Below, in pieces: positions 18,227 through 28,100 of a stretch of 64,000 nt of DNA (position 1 is its first letter; every line of letters begins with the position of its first letter). The stretch lies in NCBI GenBank assembly GCA_017858735.1, contig JAFMBH010000001.1, forward strand, positions 156,276 to 220,275, in the 5' to 3' direction. The position numbers and the translations under genes are program-made. This stretch comes from Bacteroidota bacterium. GTDB lineage: Bacteria > Bacteroidota > Bacteroidia > Chitinophagales > Saprospiraceae. Below the pieces are notes generated by a model. It ran no database searches, was not told the origin of the DNA, and saw only the letters and a list, made by a program, of their open reading frames with translations.

Positions 18227-18760
18227 TTAAGCACCTTTTTCGCCAACGAAATAATGCTCCTTTTTGTCAAACAGGATGTTGAATGTTGTTAAACTGCCAT
18301 AAATTTTTGTTATATATTGCTGAAGAATAATTTTATCCTCTTCACTTAATATTGCATGGTTATTAATTTTTTGTTCCATAACTCTCAACCTTTCTCTGGT
18401 CATAATAATTTTCTGGAAAAAAGTTTCGATGGGAATTTCTTTACTCTTGAGGCTTTTGTCGAATGGTTGTAAAATAAGCATTCCACTTTTCCATCTATCA
18501 CCTAAATCAGGATTATCCTGTATTAAATTATAGTTCTTCAAAATCTTGAGTAAACTTTTTTCTGCTTCAGAATACGTAATGGCTTCCTCAGCAGGAATAT
18601 GTTCTATCACCTCCCATTTATCGTAATCCTTACCAACTTGTTTTATTCCATAGAGCATAAAACAAACATCGTAAGAAATGGCGTATAATTTTATAATTAC
18701 ACCATCGCCAAAAGCAGAGTGATTAACCCTTGAGCCAACACCAAGATAATTTTTTTCCAT
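18227..18760 (-). CDS. Small Tudor/SH3-like domain protein, unknown function
   Basis: A 177-residue soluble protein. Its N-terminal ~50 residues (GVGSRVNHSAFGDGVIIKL) resemble the SH3/Tudor-like barrel found at the C-terminus of UvrD/PcrA helicases and in CarD-like proteins, a fold used to contact nucleic acid or RNA polymerase. The rest is helical. An upstream in-frame ATG at 18802 would add 14 residues, but a TATTTTTG element at 18787-18780 lies between the two, so MEKNYLGVG at 18760 is preferred. Before the cassette arrived this gene was probably the divergent neighbour of hemE. Confidence 0.7.
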   Translation of the reverse strand: MEKNYLGVGSRVNHSAFGDGVIIKLYAISYDVCFMLYGIKQVGKDYDKWEVIEHIPAEEAITYSEAEKSLLKILKNYNLIQDNPDLGDRWKSGMLILQPFDKSLKSKEIPIETFFQKIIMTRERLRVMEQKINNHAILSEEDKIILQQYITKIYGSLTTFNILFDKKEHYFVGEKGA

Positions 18761-18779
18761 TTTTAACGTTTTTAAAAAG

Positions 18780-18787
18780 CAAAAATA
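18780..18787 (-). promoter_or_regulatory. TAnnTTTG -7 element deciding the start of the Tudor-like gene
   Basis: The minus strand reads TATTTTTG. It lies downstream of the first in-frame ATG (18802) and 19 bases upstream of the second (18760), which supports the shorter protein. Confidence 0.45.
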
Positions 18788-18832
18788 GGAAGGTAATTTC
18801 AATAAATTACATAGAGAATGTTCAGAAATAGG

Positions 18833-18910
18833 AAATATTTAATCTATTTTGATAAATTTGCATGATAAATAAAAAGACATTATTCTTAAGAACGATTAAG
18901 AAATATTTTG
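18833..18910 (+). repeat. Left copy of 78-bp direct repeat (hemE promoter and 5' end)
   Basis: Ungapped match of 71/78 bases to 28400-28477, the promoter and first codons of hemE. Both copies keep the -7 element TAAATTTG and the 22-base block just after it inside hemE. This copy lies immediately beyond, and partly under, the 3' end of the four-gene cassette; the other lies at the cassette's far end. Together they bracket roughly 9.5 kb. The spacing and shared orientation suggest a target duplication or attachment-site pair. Confidence 0.9.
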
Positions 18911-18915
18911 CTTAA
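18862..18915 (+). pseudogene. 17-codon hemE stub (5' remnant)
   Basis: ATG at 18862 opens MINKKTLFLRTIKKYFA and then a TAA stop. The real HemE starts MMKKNTLFLRTINKDFVERP in the same register. The stub shares TLFLRTI exactly and loses homology at the repeat end, so it is a truncated copy of the hemE start, not an independent gene. Its retained promoter element could still fire into the opposite strand of the transporter gene. Confidence 0.75.
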
Positions 18916-21541
18916 CATATCCGTTTAATTGATCTTCACTATTTATAACAGCCATTATATCATTACTATATTCTTTGTAATGATGCAGTATCATTTTGTA
19001 TAACGGCATATTTGTGATTTTAAATTCTTGATCTAAACAAAACCATAAATATGATTTTATTTCATTGGGAAAGTTAAGAAAGATTAATTTTTCAATTATC
19101 TGATAAGCATTATCTATAGTTGATTTTGAAGGATAATTCCTTTTTGATCGATATAATATATCTTCCAATTGATCAGGATATAAGTTTCCGAAGTGAAAAA
19201 GCGCTAATTCATATATGAATCGTTCTTTTGAAAAACAAGCACTTGACAATTGATTATAGGTTATTTTCTTATCCTTGATGAGCTCCGAAATTGATAAATA
19301 TCTTGTTATCAAATTTAATCTACCAGGATGGTGGAATCCTAAATGACTAATAGTTTCTATTAAATTCAACTTTAGAACAGGAACAAAAGGTTCTAATTTC
19401 CTAAGTATAGTAATTGTCGCTGATTCTTGATAGATTGGTAATAATAAAGCTTTTTCTTGTTCATCTAAAATTAATTCAAGAATTTCTAGAGCCATAACTT
19501 GATTATCCTGCTCTTTAGAATTGATTAAAGCATTGATATTATTTAATATTTTACTATCATTTTTGAGCCCTAAAAGATGGAATATATTTTTTATAATTTG
19601 ATTTGATTCTTCTTTCACTACCAATTTTAATAAAACTAAAGAACTTTGTTCCAATGTTTGTAAAATAGATAATAACTGACAATACTCCTTTAGATTTTCT
19701 TTTAATTGATGATAATAATACGAATCTTTAGTCTCTATATTTATATGGTATTTAAGCTTTGTAGCTAATAGGGTAGAATAAAGTTCTCTATCTTCTTTAT
19801 TAGGTATTAAATACGTTTTATCCGAATTTTCTATCGTTCTTTTTTTTGCATAAAGCGTCCACAAAGCATTTAATGCTATTTTGGCTTCTGGTCTTTCAAG
19901 TTTTAAATGATTAAAAAAATCCTTTGTATTCTTTACTAAATCTTCGATAGTATCTATCTTATACTTTTCTAACTGATAAAAAATGAATGGATAAACTTCT
20001 GGTATCATTAACCAGAATACCTTAATTTTAGGATTTAAATGTTCTAAATTAGGGTTTATTCTTAATTCATTTATCAATTCTTCAATTTTTTGAGGATTTT
20101 GATTTACAGCTAATTCTTTAGCATTTTCCTGACTATATTGGTCAATTTGATTATTTACACACGAAATATCCCTATTATTATCCAATGTTTTGGTTTCATT
20201 ATCTTGAATAATATTAGAGGTTAACTCTTCTTTATTAAAAACAATTTTTGATATACGTTTTTTTAATTCATCTCTATAATGTGGTAATAATTTTTTAGCT
20301 ATATTTAGCAGAAATAAACTGGATAGAATTAATAAAGAATTTATAAAAAATATTTTCAGTGTAAAAGATGGTAATAATGATATAAGGAAAAGAAGGAAAC
20401 CTGCTATAAATTGACCGTAAGTTTTACCTTGTCCATCAGCAAAATTCTGAGCTATACCCTGCATTTTACCGGTATATACCTGAAATAATACGCTTAAAGT
20501 CGGTGTATAAATAGATCTTACCAAGGATCTCTCCATTATTTTATTCAATAAAGTAGCTATAAATAAAAAGGTAATGGCACCCACGGCATGCGACACAAGT
20601 CCAAAGAGAGAAATTATACCAATAACTATGGAAAAAGTTATTATTCCTGCTTGAACTCCATAGTTCTTCAGTAATTTATTTGATATGGTAGTTTTAAGAA
20701 TAAGTTCAAATACCTTGGCGCTACCAAATATAAAACCAAAGAAAGAAGCCAAGGTTTTGGTGTCTTTGATTACTTCCTTTGTAACGATCATTAAGCTAAA
20801 ATCAACCGTTGATTGTATTATAACGGCAATCACCACGGAGAAAAATAAAAACTTGATTAATGGAATATTTAGTAAAGTTTTAAATGAAAAAGTTATTTCA
20901 ATTTCTACTTCATTTTCATTTTTAATTTCGTTTGTATATTTGTATTCAGAAAATTTATAATTTAAGATCATAAAGAAACCCCAAAATAATAAAATACCAG
21001 AAAAAGATATCAATAATAAATAGGACTCTTTTACGATAATACCCTGACTTAATAATATGGGAATAGATAAATAAGCTAATATCGCTGAAATTACTTCCCC
21101 AGAACTTATGATGCCATTTAATTTTTTATTTTGTCCAAAACTTAGAAACTTACCAGGAAGCTTCCAAAATAATAATAAGATGAAATTTCCAATGACCCAA
21201 AACCATGCGTAGGAAAAAAATATAACTAATTTATTGGTTCCAAAATTTGTGCAGCAATACCATACCAAAAATACACTGGCAGCTATTATAGGCAGCAGAA
21301 TTTTTGTAATTCCTTTTAAACTATATTTTAATTCAAATTTATTAAAAATACTGGTTAACAACATTCCACCTAAACCTGAAACGATATAGGCTAAAGGTAA
21401 ATTATCAACTCCTGCTATTTTAACGAATACGGCAGATATATAAGAAACATAATAAGAAATAAATATTCCTGAAAAAAAGGACATCATTACCAATATAGTG
21501 ATGATGCGTTTTTCTTCAGAGGATAATTTATTTAACATCAT
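18896..21541 (-). CDS. Multispanning transporter (ADP/ATP-carrier/MFS-like) with large HEAT-like C-terminal domain
   Basis: An 881-residue protein and the last gene of the cassette. Residues ~12-430 hold about 11-12 hydrophobic helices in MFS-like order. The pattern recalls bacterial Tlc/Npt nucleotide-transporter-like proteins, but I see no diagnostic residue, so the substrate is open. Residues ~480-860 are soluble and helical with leucine-rich, HEAT-like spacing (for example NQVMALEILELILDEQEKAL). Translation is probably coupled, since the methyltransferase stop is 3 bases away. Its stop codon (18896-18898) lies inside the left hemE repeat, so the end of the gene is fused to the duplicated sequence. 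Confidence 0.75.
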   Translation of the reverse strand: MMLNKLSSEEKRIITILVMMSFFSGIFISYYVSYISAVFVKIAGVDNLPLAYIVSGLGGMLLTSIFNKFELKYSLKGITKILLPIIAASVFLVWYCCTNFGTNKLVIFFSYAWFWVIGNFILLLFWKLPGKFLSFGQNKKLNGIISSGEVISAILAYLSIPILLSQGIIVKESYLLLISFSGILLFWGFFMILNYKFSEYKYTNEIKNENEVEIEITFSFKTLLNIPLIKFLFFSVVIAVIIQSTVDFSLMIVTKEVIKDTKTLASFFGFIFGSAKVFELILKTTISNKLLKNYGVQAGIITFSIVIGIISLFGLVSHAVGAITFLFIATLLNKIMERSLVRSIYTPTLSVLFQVYTGKMQGIAQNFADGQGKTYGQFIAGFLLFLISLLPSFTLKIFFINSLLILSSLFLLNIAKKLLPHYRDELKKRISKIVFNKEELTSNIIQDNETKTLDNNRDISCVNNQIDQYSQENAKELAVNQNPQKIEELINELRINPNLEHLNPKIKVFWLMIPEVYPFIFYQLEKYKIDTIEDLVKNTKDFFNHLKLERPEAKIALNALWTLYAKKRTIENSDKTYLIPNKEDRELYSTLLATKLKYHINIETKDSYYYHQLKENLKEYCQLLSILQTLEQSSLVLLKLVVKEESNQIIKNIFHLLGLKNDSKILNNINALINSKEQDNQVMALEILELILDEQEKALLLPIYQESATITILRKLEPFVPVLKLNLIETISHLGFHHPGRLNLITRYLSISELIKDKKITYNQLSSACFSKERFIYELALFHFGNLYPDQLEDILYRSKRNYPSKSTIDNAYQIIEKLIFLNFPNEIKSYLWFCLDQEFKITNMPLYKMILHHYKEYSNDIMAVINSEDQLNGYVKQNIS

Positions 21542-21544
21542 AAT

Positions 21545-22351
21545 TTATTTATATTGGTAAATGGCTCTTTGAAAATTTATATAAATTCCTTTATCTCCTT
21601 TAATTAATTTAACTTGATTTTTAAGAGCGTTAGTTTCATTATAATAAATTTCTTGAATAAATTCAAGCCATTCTTTATATAAAGATGTATTTCCATGCAA
21701 TTCCGATTCAAATCTTCTATAGGTATCAAAAAGATATTCAAAAATAAAAACGGGCTCTACAGGTTTTATTCCAGCTTCAAATAATAACGAATTAAATTGA
21801 TCTTCAGAATCAAAATATCGGGTTTTTTGCATGGTATTGAAACCCGCAAGTTCGTCTTTCTTTAAAATTACTGCTGAAAAAAAATTTCTTATATAACTTG
21901 GAAGATAAGGACGCCATATCGTTAGTATGCCATTATCATTGAGTAGTAGCTTTGCCTTTTTTAGGGCATTTTTTTTATTTTCTAACGAAAATTCATGCAA
22001 TACCATTTTAAATATAACGTGATCATATTTTTTTTCTGTAGTAAATGACATTAAATCTGAATCTATGAATTGGATATATTTTTGAACTGCATCAAAACTT
22101 AAATCTTTTAAAAATTTTTCTTTCCCTTTGTTTAATTGTAAATTAGAGGGTTCCAGTAAATCATAATAAAAATTAATATTAGCATTTCTTTTTCTCAATT
22201 CTAATAAAATTTCTCCATATCCACCGCCAACATCAATTACCTTTTGATTGTCAGAAATATTTAATATTTCAAAAAATATATCAAAATGTACATTACTTGT
22301 AGCATGAATATGATGATAATCCACCTTTCTACGATTGTAATCTTCCTGCAT
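21545..22351 (-). CDS. Class I SAM-dependent methyltransferase
   Basis: A 268-residue Rossmann-fold methyltransferase. Motif I is VIDVGGGYGEILLEL, the acidic end of strand 2 is DLLEP, the motif II region is YDHVIFKMVLHEF, and the post-II region is KAKLLLNDNGILTIWRP. The layout resembles O-methyltransferase-2/UbiE-like enzymes that act on small molecules or lipids. Nothing in the sequence fixes the substrate. It lies 4 bases after the TonB-dependent receptor gene and 3 before the transporter gene, so it is part of the same transcript. Confidence 0.85.
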   Translation of the reverse strand: MQEDYNRRKVDYHHIHATSNVHFDIFFEILNISDNQKVIDVGGGYGEILLELRKRNANINFYYDLLEPSNLQLNKGKEKFLKDLSFDAVQKYIQFIDSDLMSFTTEKKYDHVIFKMVLHEFSLENKKNALKKAKLLLNDNGILTIWRPYLPSYIRNFFSAVILKKDELAGFNTMQKTRYFDSEDQFNSLLFEAGIKPVEPVFIFEYLFDTYRRFESELHGNTSLYKEWLEFIQEIYYNETNALKNQVKLIKGDKGIYINFQRAIYQYK

Positions 22352-22355
22352 AAAA

Positions 22356-25187
22356 TTAATAATTTAAAGTTACCCTTACCATAAGAAATCTGGGCCGTTG
22401 GGGCACAAATGGCACAAATCCTGAAACATTTGAAAATGAACCAGATGCAGTACGAGGTCCAGGATGATAAAATCTTTTATCCCCTGCATTAAGAATGTTG
22501 TTATTTAATAAGTTATTTCCAAGAATAGAAACCCTCATCCAGGATATATTTTTATGTGTAAAATTAATTGCACCATTAAAAATTAAATAAGCTTCTACCG
22601 TATTATTAGGTATAGCCAAATTGCCTGATTGGGTAGTACCAGGTCCAACCTTTTTATCACTTACATAATTAGCCCTTAAATCTATATTTGTATAGATATT
22701 ATTAAGCATAAAATCTAAATTACCTCCTGCATTAAAATGATGTGCAGCGATATCACCAATCCTTAAAGGCATAAAATCTTTCGTGACTCCATCAGCTACC
22801 TGATTTGGTAATATAAAGGTATGATTTAAATAGGCTTTAAAAAAACCATTCAATGCCTGATACCTTAAATTAGTCATCGTTCCAAAAATCTGATATGAAC
22901 CTATATTTCGATTTTGCGTAATTCCTTTTGCATCTGTGCTAGACGCTACAGCATCTTTAATAAAACTATTATAACCCATTATTTCCCATTCGAATTTTTT
23001 CTGGAAAAAATGACCCAAGATGGAAAGGTTTAGAAAATCTACTTTTTCCGTTTCAAGAGATGGGTTTGGTGTTCTTCCTCCTCCAGTTGAAAATTTAGTC
23101 CATTGGGAAACATTTTGAATACCCCTGGAATAAATAGCTTTTATTGTAAATGAAGATATTCTATAAACAAGGACAACACGTGGAGAAACCTCATATCCAA
23201 ATCCTCCATTTGCTCTAATACGGTTATAGTCTAACCTTGCTCCTGTATTCAAAATTAATTTTTTAGGAATAAGGTTAATATTTAATTGAGAATAAATACC
23301 TAAATCAAATATTGAAAATAAATTACTTCCTTTTTCTTGATTTTTTACTGTTCCTAATTCCTGAGCAAAGGAAATATCATTTTGATTAATCGTATTTTTG
23401 TAATCAAAATTGGTAAAATTTAAATAATCTCCTTGCATGTAACTGGACCTAAATTCAATACCACTTGAAAAATTAAACTGGTTGCCGGAATAAAATATTC
23501 TAAAGTCGTTTCTAAGCTGTTTTGCCTGATAATAAAAATAGGTATTTGCAAATCCTTGTTTATGAAAGGCTGTACCTGAATTATTTATAATGAGTGAATC
23601 TTGATTTAGAAGATGTGCCAGGTGTAAACCGCTAGCAGGAAGTCCATAGGGATAAAAATTAACTCTGTTGGTAGATTTATCAACACTATGGTCATGAAAA
23701 GTTGTTAGATTTGTAATGGATAAACGTTCAAAGGTTTGTTCATACTTAGAATAAATTGTCAAATTTTTGGGAATCCACAAATTACCATTTCTTGATCCTG
23801 GTGAATAAATATCCTGATAATAATTAAAACCTTCTTCATTTCTCCAGGTACTTAGACCTAGTACAAAATTATTCATACTTAATTTGGCACTTAAAAAATA
23901 ATCTTTGGTATGATTTGAAAATCCATTTGGATTACCATTGACATTTCCGGCATAAGCCTCTTTGTCTTTTAATCTTGCTTTTTCAATTCCTTCCTGTGTC
24001 AAAATGATACTGTCAACCCCATTGTTTTTATTATAAAAAATCTGATAAAAAGGACTGGTTTTTGGAATGTTAAACGTACTTACATATTCACTTAATGGAA
24101 TTATTTTTTTAACTCCATTGACATTACTTACCGTAAAATTTCCTTTTAAATTTAAAGCAGTATATTTAAATTTATCTATATCTGTTGGAGAGTAATTATA
24201 AAATTCAGCAAAGGAAAGGTCATCTTCATCTGAGGAAAAATATCTTCCAGTTACAGATAATTTAAAATTTTTGGTATTCAATCCAATGGTTATGTCCGCA
24301 TCTTTTGTTCGAAAAGAAGCATTACTAAAATTGGCATTTACATAGATTGGATTTAATTTTTCGTCTTCTTTGTTTCCTTTATCAAATTTCGTTGATGGGT
24401 TCTCACCTGCACCTAGCGTTAGAATATTTATTGCTCCCACAAATGCTCGAGGTCCATACATAGTTGAGGAAGGTCCATACAATACCTCCACGGCTTTTAT
24501 ATTTGAAAGTGGATACTGTCTTGACAAATAAGCTATATTTGACCAAATGTCATTTTCTTCAACGCCGTCAATCATTAAAAGTGTCCTTTCAGTATTCTCT
24601 TGTCGGAATCCTAATTGGAATACATTGGCATAGGTGGCAGAAAATATTTTGCTAATTTCAAATCCTGGCAAATCTTGTAATATATCAATGATATCTACAT
24701 ATCCTCTTCTTATTATTTCTTCTCGGGTTATTAAAATAACCGATGCAGGCGCTGTTTCAATATCTTCTGCATTTTTAGAAACGGAATATACTTTAACCAC
24801 TTGATTGGTTAATTTTATTTCATTGAACAGTTGGTCAAAAACAATATGTGGGTCGGAACTGAAAGATGGATCATTTAAAACAATAGTTTTAATGAATGAT
24901 TTAGCAAGTATTATACTATCTTCTGCAATAGCTATTAGTGCTAATAATCGGAGAGCCCTACTATTATCCTGATTTCTTGAAAATCCTTCGTCCTTTAAAC
25001 AGGAATTTATCAATAATTTAGATTCTTCAAATTTTCCAATCTTATATAATTCCGTTGCATTATTTATATTAATAAAATCACACTGCGCATCTAGCTGACT
25101 ATTTAACGCAAATATTATTATAATATAAAGCCATTTTAAACGGCGTATGTGTTTTAATAATTTATTAGTCCGGCTTTTAAACATCAT
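22356..25187 (-). CDS. TonB-dependent outer-membrane receptor with N-terminal TPR-like region
   Basis: A 943-residue receptor. It has a signal segment (residues ~15-35), then ~90 residues of TPR-like helices (NNATELYKIGKFEESKLLIN) where most Bacteroidota receptors carry a CarboxypepD_reg domain. The plug domain spans ~137-257 (APASVILITREEI, DILQDLPGFEI, VEVLYGPSSTMYG), followed by a beta-barrel ending in an aromatic residue (FLMVRVTLNY). No SusD-like partner is present, so it is not a standard SusCD glycan locus. It is the second gene of the cassette, 8 bases after the propeller protein gene. Confidence 0.9.
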   Translation of the reverse strand: MMFKSRTNKLLKHIRRLKWLYIIIIFALNSQLDAQCDFININNATELYKIGKFEESKLLINSCLKDEGFSRNQDNSRALRLLALIAIAEDSIILAKSFIKTIVLNDPSFSSDPHIVFDQLFNEIKLTNQVVKVYSVSKNAEDIETAPASVILITREEIIRRGYVDIIDILQDLPGFEISKIFSATYANVFQLGFRQENTERTLLMIDGVEENDIWSNIAYLSRQYPLSNIKAVEVLYGPSSTMYGPRAFVGAINILTLGAGENPSTKFDKGNKEDEKLNPIYVNANFSNASFRTKDADITIGLNTKNFKLSVTGRYFSSDEDDLSFAEFYNYSPTDIDKFKYTALNLKGNFTVSNVNGVKKIIPLSEYVSTFNIPKTSPFYQIFYNKNNGVDSIILTQEGIEKARLKDKEAYAGNVNGNPNGFSNHTKDYFLSAKLSMNNFVLGLSTWRNEEGFNYYQDIYSPGSRNGNLWIPKNLTIYSKYEQTFERLSITNLTTFHDHSVDKSTNRVNFYPYGLPASGLHLAHLLNQDSLIINNSGTAFHKQGFANTYFYYQAKQLRNDFRIFYSGNQFNFSSGIEFRSSYMQGDYLNFTNFDYKNTINQNDISFAQELGTVKNQEKGSNLFSIFDLGIYSQLNINLIPKKLILNTGARLDYNRIRANGGFGYEVSPRVVLVYRISSFTIKAIYSRGIQNVSQWTKFSTGGGRTPNPSLETEKVDFLNLSILGHFFQKKFEWEIMGYNSFIKDAVASSTDAKGITQNRNIGSYQIFGTMTNLRYQALNGFFKAYLNHTFILPNQVADGVTKDFMPLRIGDIAAHHFNAGGNLDFMLNNIYTNIDLRANYVSDKKVGPGTTQSGNLAIPNNTVEAYLIFNGAINFTHKNISWMRVSILGNNLLNNNILNAGDKRFYHPGPRTASGSFSNVSGFVPFVPQRPRFLMVRVTLNY

Positions 25188-25195
25188 AATCTTTA

Positions 25196-28100
25196 TTATT
25201 TACCTTTTTCATTTAAAAATATCTGCGCCATATTATAAATTTCATTTGGATCAAAAAACCATTTTCGAATATTCATATCATCACTGCAACTATAGTAAAC
25301 TCCTGTATTAGCATCAAAAACCATATCTGTAACCCAGCCAGAATGTAAATCAAAATCAATTGTTGATTTTGATATAAAAGGTTCATTTTTATTTCTAAAT
25401 ATATAATCTACTATTATCTTATGGTCTAATCCACTGCTTATCAATAAAAGATCATCTTTAACAATATCTAAGTTACAGTAAGTAATACTGGATTGATGAG
25501 CTTTTTTATTAAAAATAATTTTACCCGTCAAATTATTAATTAAATAAATATTACCTTTAATATCACCAAGTAATAAATAATCTTCATTTTGATATGCTTT
25601 AATGGCTATAGTACTAATCTGATTAGGAACCTCCAATAATTTTTCCCAGTTACTTGATGATGTAAATTTGTTTATTTTCATTGTATAAACAGAGTTACCC
25701 AAAGTAACATAAATAAAATTTGAAGAATTTCCCTTTATTATTTTAGTTAAAGGTTTTTCAACAGGTAGTTTATACTTTTGAAAGGGAGAATCCTGCGACA
25801 AACCATTCAAAATAAAAATATCATTTAATGAGCTAAATAAGTAATTATCTTCATTTAAGTGCAAAACAGATTTTACGGGTTCTCCGGAAATTAATCTGCT
25901 CCATTTTAAGGTTCCACTTGACAGGTCATATAAATGAATATAACCATCTGTAGCACCAACTAATAAGTCATTATTTTTCGTAAAGCAAAAAGACTCAAAT
26001 TTTTGAAAGGGAATTTTAATATTTATAATTTTAACAAAATTAGGTTGAAAAATAGTTATAATTCCTCCGATACTATATGCTGCAATTAATTTCCCATTAC
26101 CACTTATAGCCATATTTTTCAAAGGTTGTTTTAATTTTAAGCTAAAAGTATTGGGAATGCTGGCATTTAAACCATAAACAAGCGATTTATATATTTCAGG
26201 TTCGTAGGGATTTCCCTCATTTTGTGTATTAACAACATAAGCAATTGCTGACAATTTGAGACCTTCTTTTATTTGATTATTCAGATAAAACCGAAAAGAA
26301 TTTAAGGCATCTGCCCTGGCTTCCTGTTGTTTTCTTAATTTTTCTGCACGTTTAAAGTTATTTGACGCTTGTAACAAAGCCTTATCCACTTCTAATCGGG
26401 CAGCAATGGCGTTTTGTCTTTCTTTTTCAGCAACATCCTTTGCCGAAATGGCTATTGTTCTGTCAAGTTCTGCTTGTTCCTTAGCAATACTTTCTGCTTT
26501 TGTAGCTATCAAGGCTTTAACTTTCTCTTGGTTTGCTTCATCCCTAGCTACAATAGCTTGTAGTCTTTCATTTTCGGCTAATTGTTTAGCAATACTTTCT
26601 GCCTTTGTAGCTATCAGCGCTTTTTTACGCTCCAGATCGGCAAATTCCTTGGCATCTAAAGCCTGTTCCTTTGCTGTAATGGCTATTTTTCTCTCTGATT
26701 CTGCATTCTTTTTGGCTAATAAGGCATTATTTCTTTCTATACCTGCTAATATAGCGGCAAGTGAAGATAAAATAAAGGCACCCCCGACCACAAAGGCTAT
26801 TCCTCTAGATATTTTAAGCAATCGTTTACTTCTTCGCTGACTTGCCTCCAAAGCCGCTTTTTTATTAGATATTGAATTTTCAATAAAATGAATAGTTAAT
26901 TCATATTCGGGTGCATAAAAACGAGCCCAGTGCAAATTATGATTAGTTTCATTTAACCATATTACAGCTTCTTCTAAAAAAGAACCTGTTAATAAATCAG
27001 CATTTCCATTTAGGTGCAAAACGGCTTGAGAATTTAAATCCAGATAGGAGTTTATTTTAGAAAGTTCTTCCATTTTCCATTGTTCCATTTCTTCCCAATG
27101 TGAAAGAAAATCTGGAGAAATAATGGTGTAATATTCTTCAACTTTTTTTATAAATTTAAAAGAGTTGGAATCTAAATCATGAATAATAATTTTTATTTGT
27201 GTTAAAGGTAAGTTTGAAATATCCTTTATATTGTCAATAGTTAGATTTCTAAATGAAAAATCATTTTTATTATTTTTAATTAGAAAACACTGAAAAAAAC
27301 TTTGGTATACTTTATTCATTGAAGATAAAGATATACCCTCTTGATTTTTCATTATCAAATATGATTTATTTTTAAATAAATCATATTGCTTTTGTATCAG
27401 ATTATTAAAGCCACCTGTTTCATCAAAATGTTCTGATAAAACGATTCTTTGTGTATCACTTTTATCCTTTAATAACAAGTTTATTTGTTGAATACAACTT
27501 GCTACAATAGATAAAGAGATATTATTTTTAGATATTTCCCCAAGCATTAATTCCTGACAGGAAGAACTTAAACTTAAGTAATAAATTGAACATACTTCTT
27601 CCAGAAATACCTTTATGCCCTCAGATGTCGCTTCGGGAATAAACTGACCTACTTTATTCAACAAGAGAGCCAAATTGGAATAGGAGTTAACCATACCCAT
27701 TGTTTTAAAATAGAATATGGTATAAATGCCTCTTTTATTAATTTCTTTAATAAAAGCTAATTCGTTATCAATCTCTTTATTTGACAACGAATCGAAATAA
27801 GCCTGAGCATTATCTATAACAAAAAGGTATGGAGTATCATTATTATTAGTATTCTCAGATGGTAAATCAATATCAGGGTTATTTTTAAATATCTGCACTA
27901 ATGATTCATTTAGATATAAGGAATGACCCTTTAATGAAGTTATAGAACCTAATTTATTTAATAAATTTTTAATTAGTGTATTAATATAAATATTGTCTTT
28001 TGAATATTCATTTAAATCTTTATTTCCATTAGTACCAAATAAAAATAAAGACTTATGCTCTATTAATAAATTAACAGTATATTCAATTAAAACAGATGAT

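Noticed and set aside
18192..18250. Imperfect hairpin around the stop of the Tudor-like gene (GGCGGGAAAAGATGC with GCACCTTTTTCGCC) as a terminator
   Set aside because: The arms pair with mismatches, one arm lies in the coding end, and no T-run follows on the minus strand.
22356..25187. SusCD-type polysaccharide utilisation locus
   Set aside because: There is no SusD-like lipoprotein or glycan-degrading enzyme next to the receptor, and its N-terminal region is not SusC-like.
26480..26640. Near-identical DNA blocks 105 bases apart as a possible CRISPR or regulatory repeat
   Set aside because: They encode the same coiled-coil heptads in frame, so they are a protein-level duplication.
26406..26840. 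144-residue plus-strand frame rich in Ala, Ser and Leu
   Set aside because: It is the antisense of the Ala/Glu/Lys coiled coil of the propeller protein; its composition follows from the repeat on the other strand.
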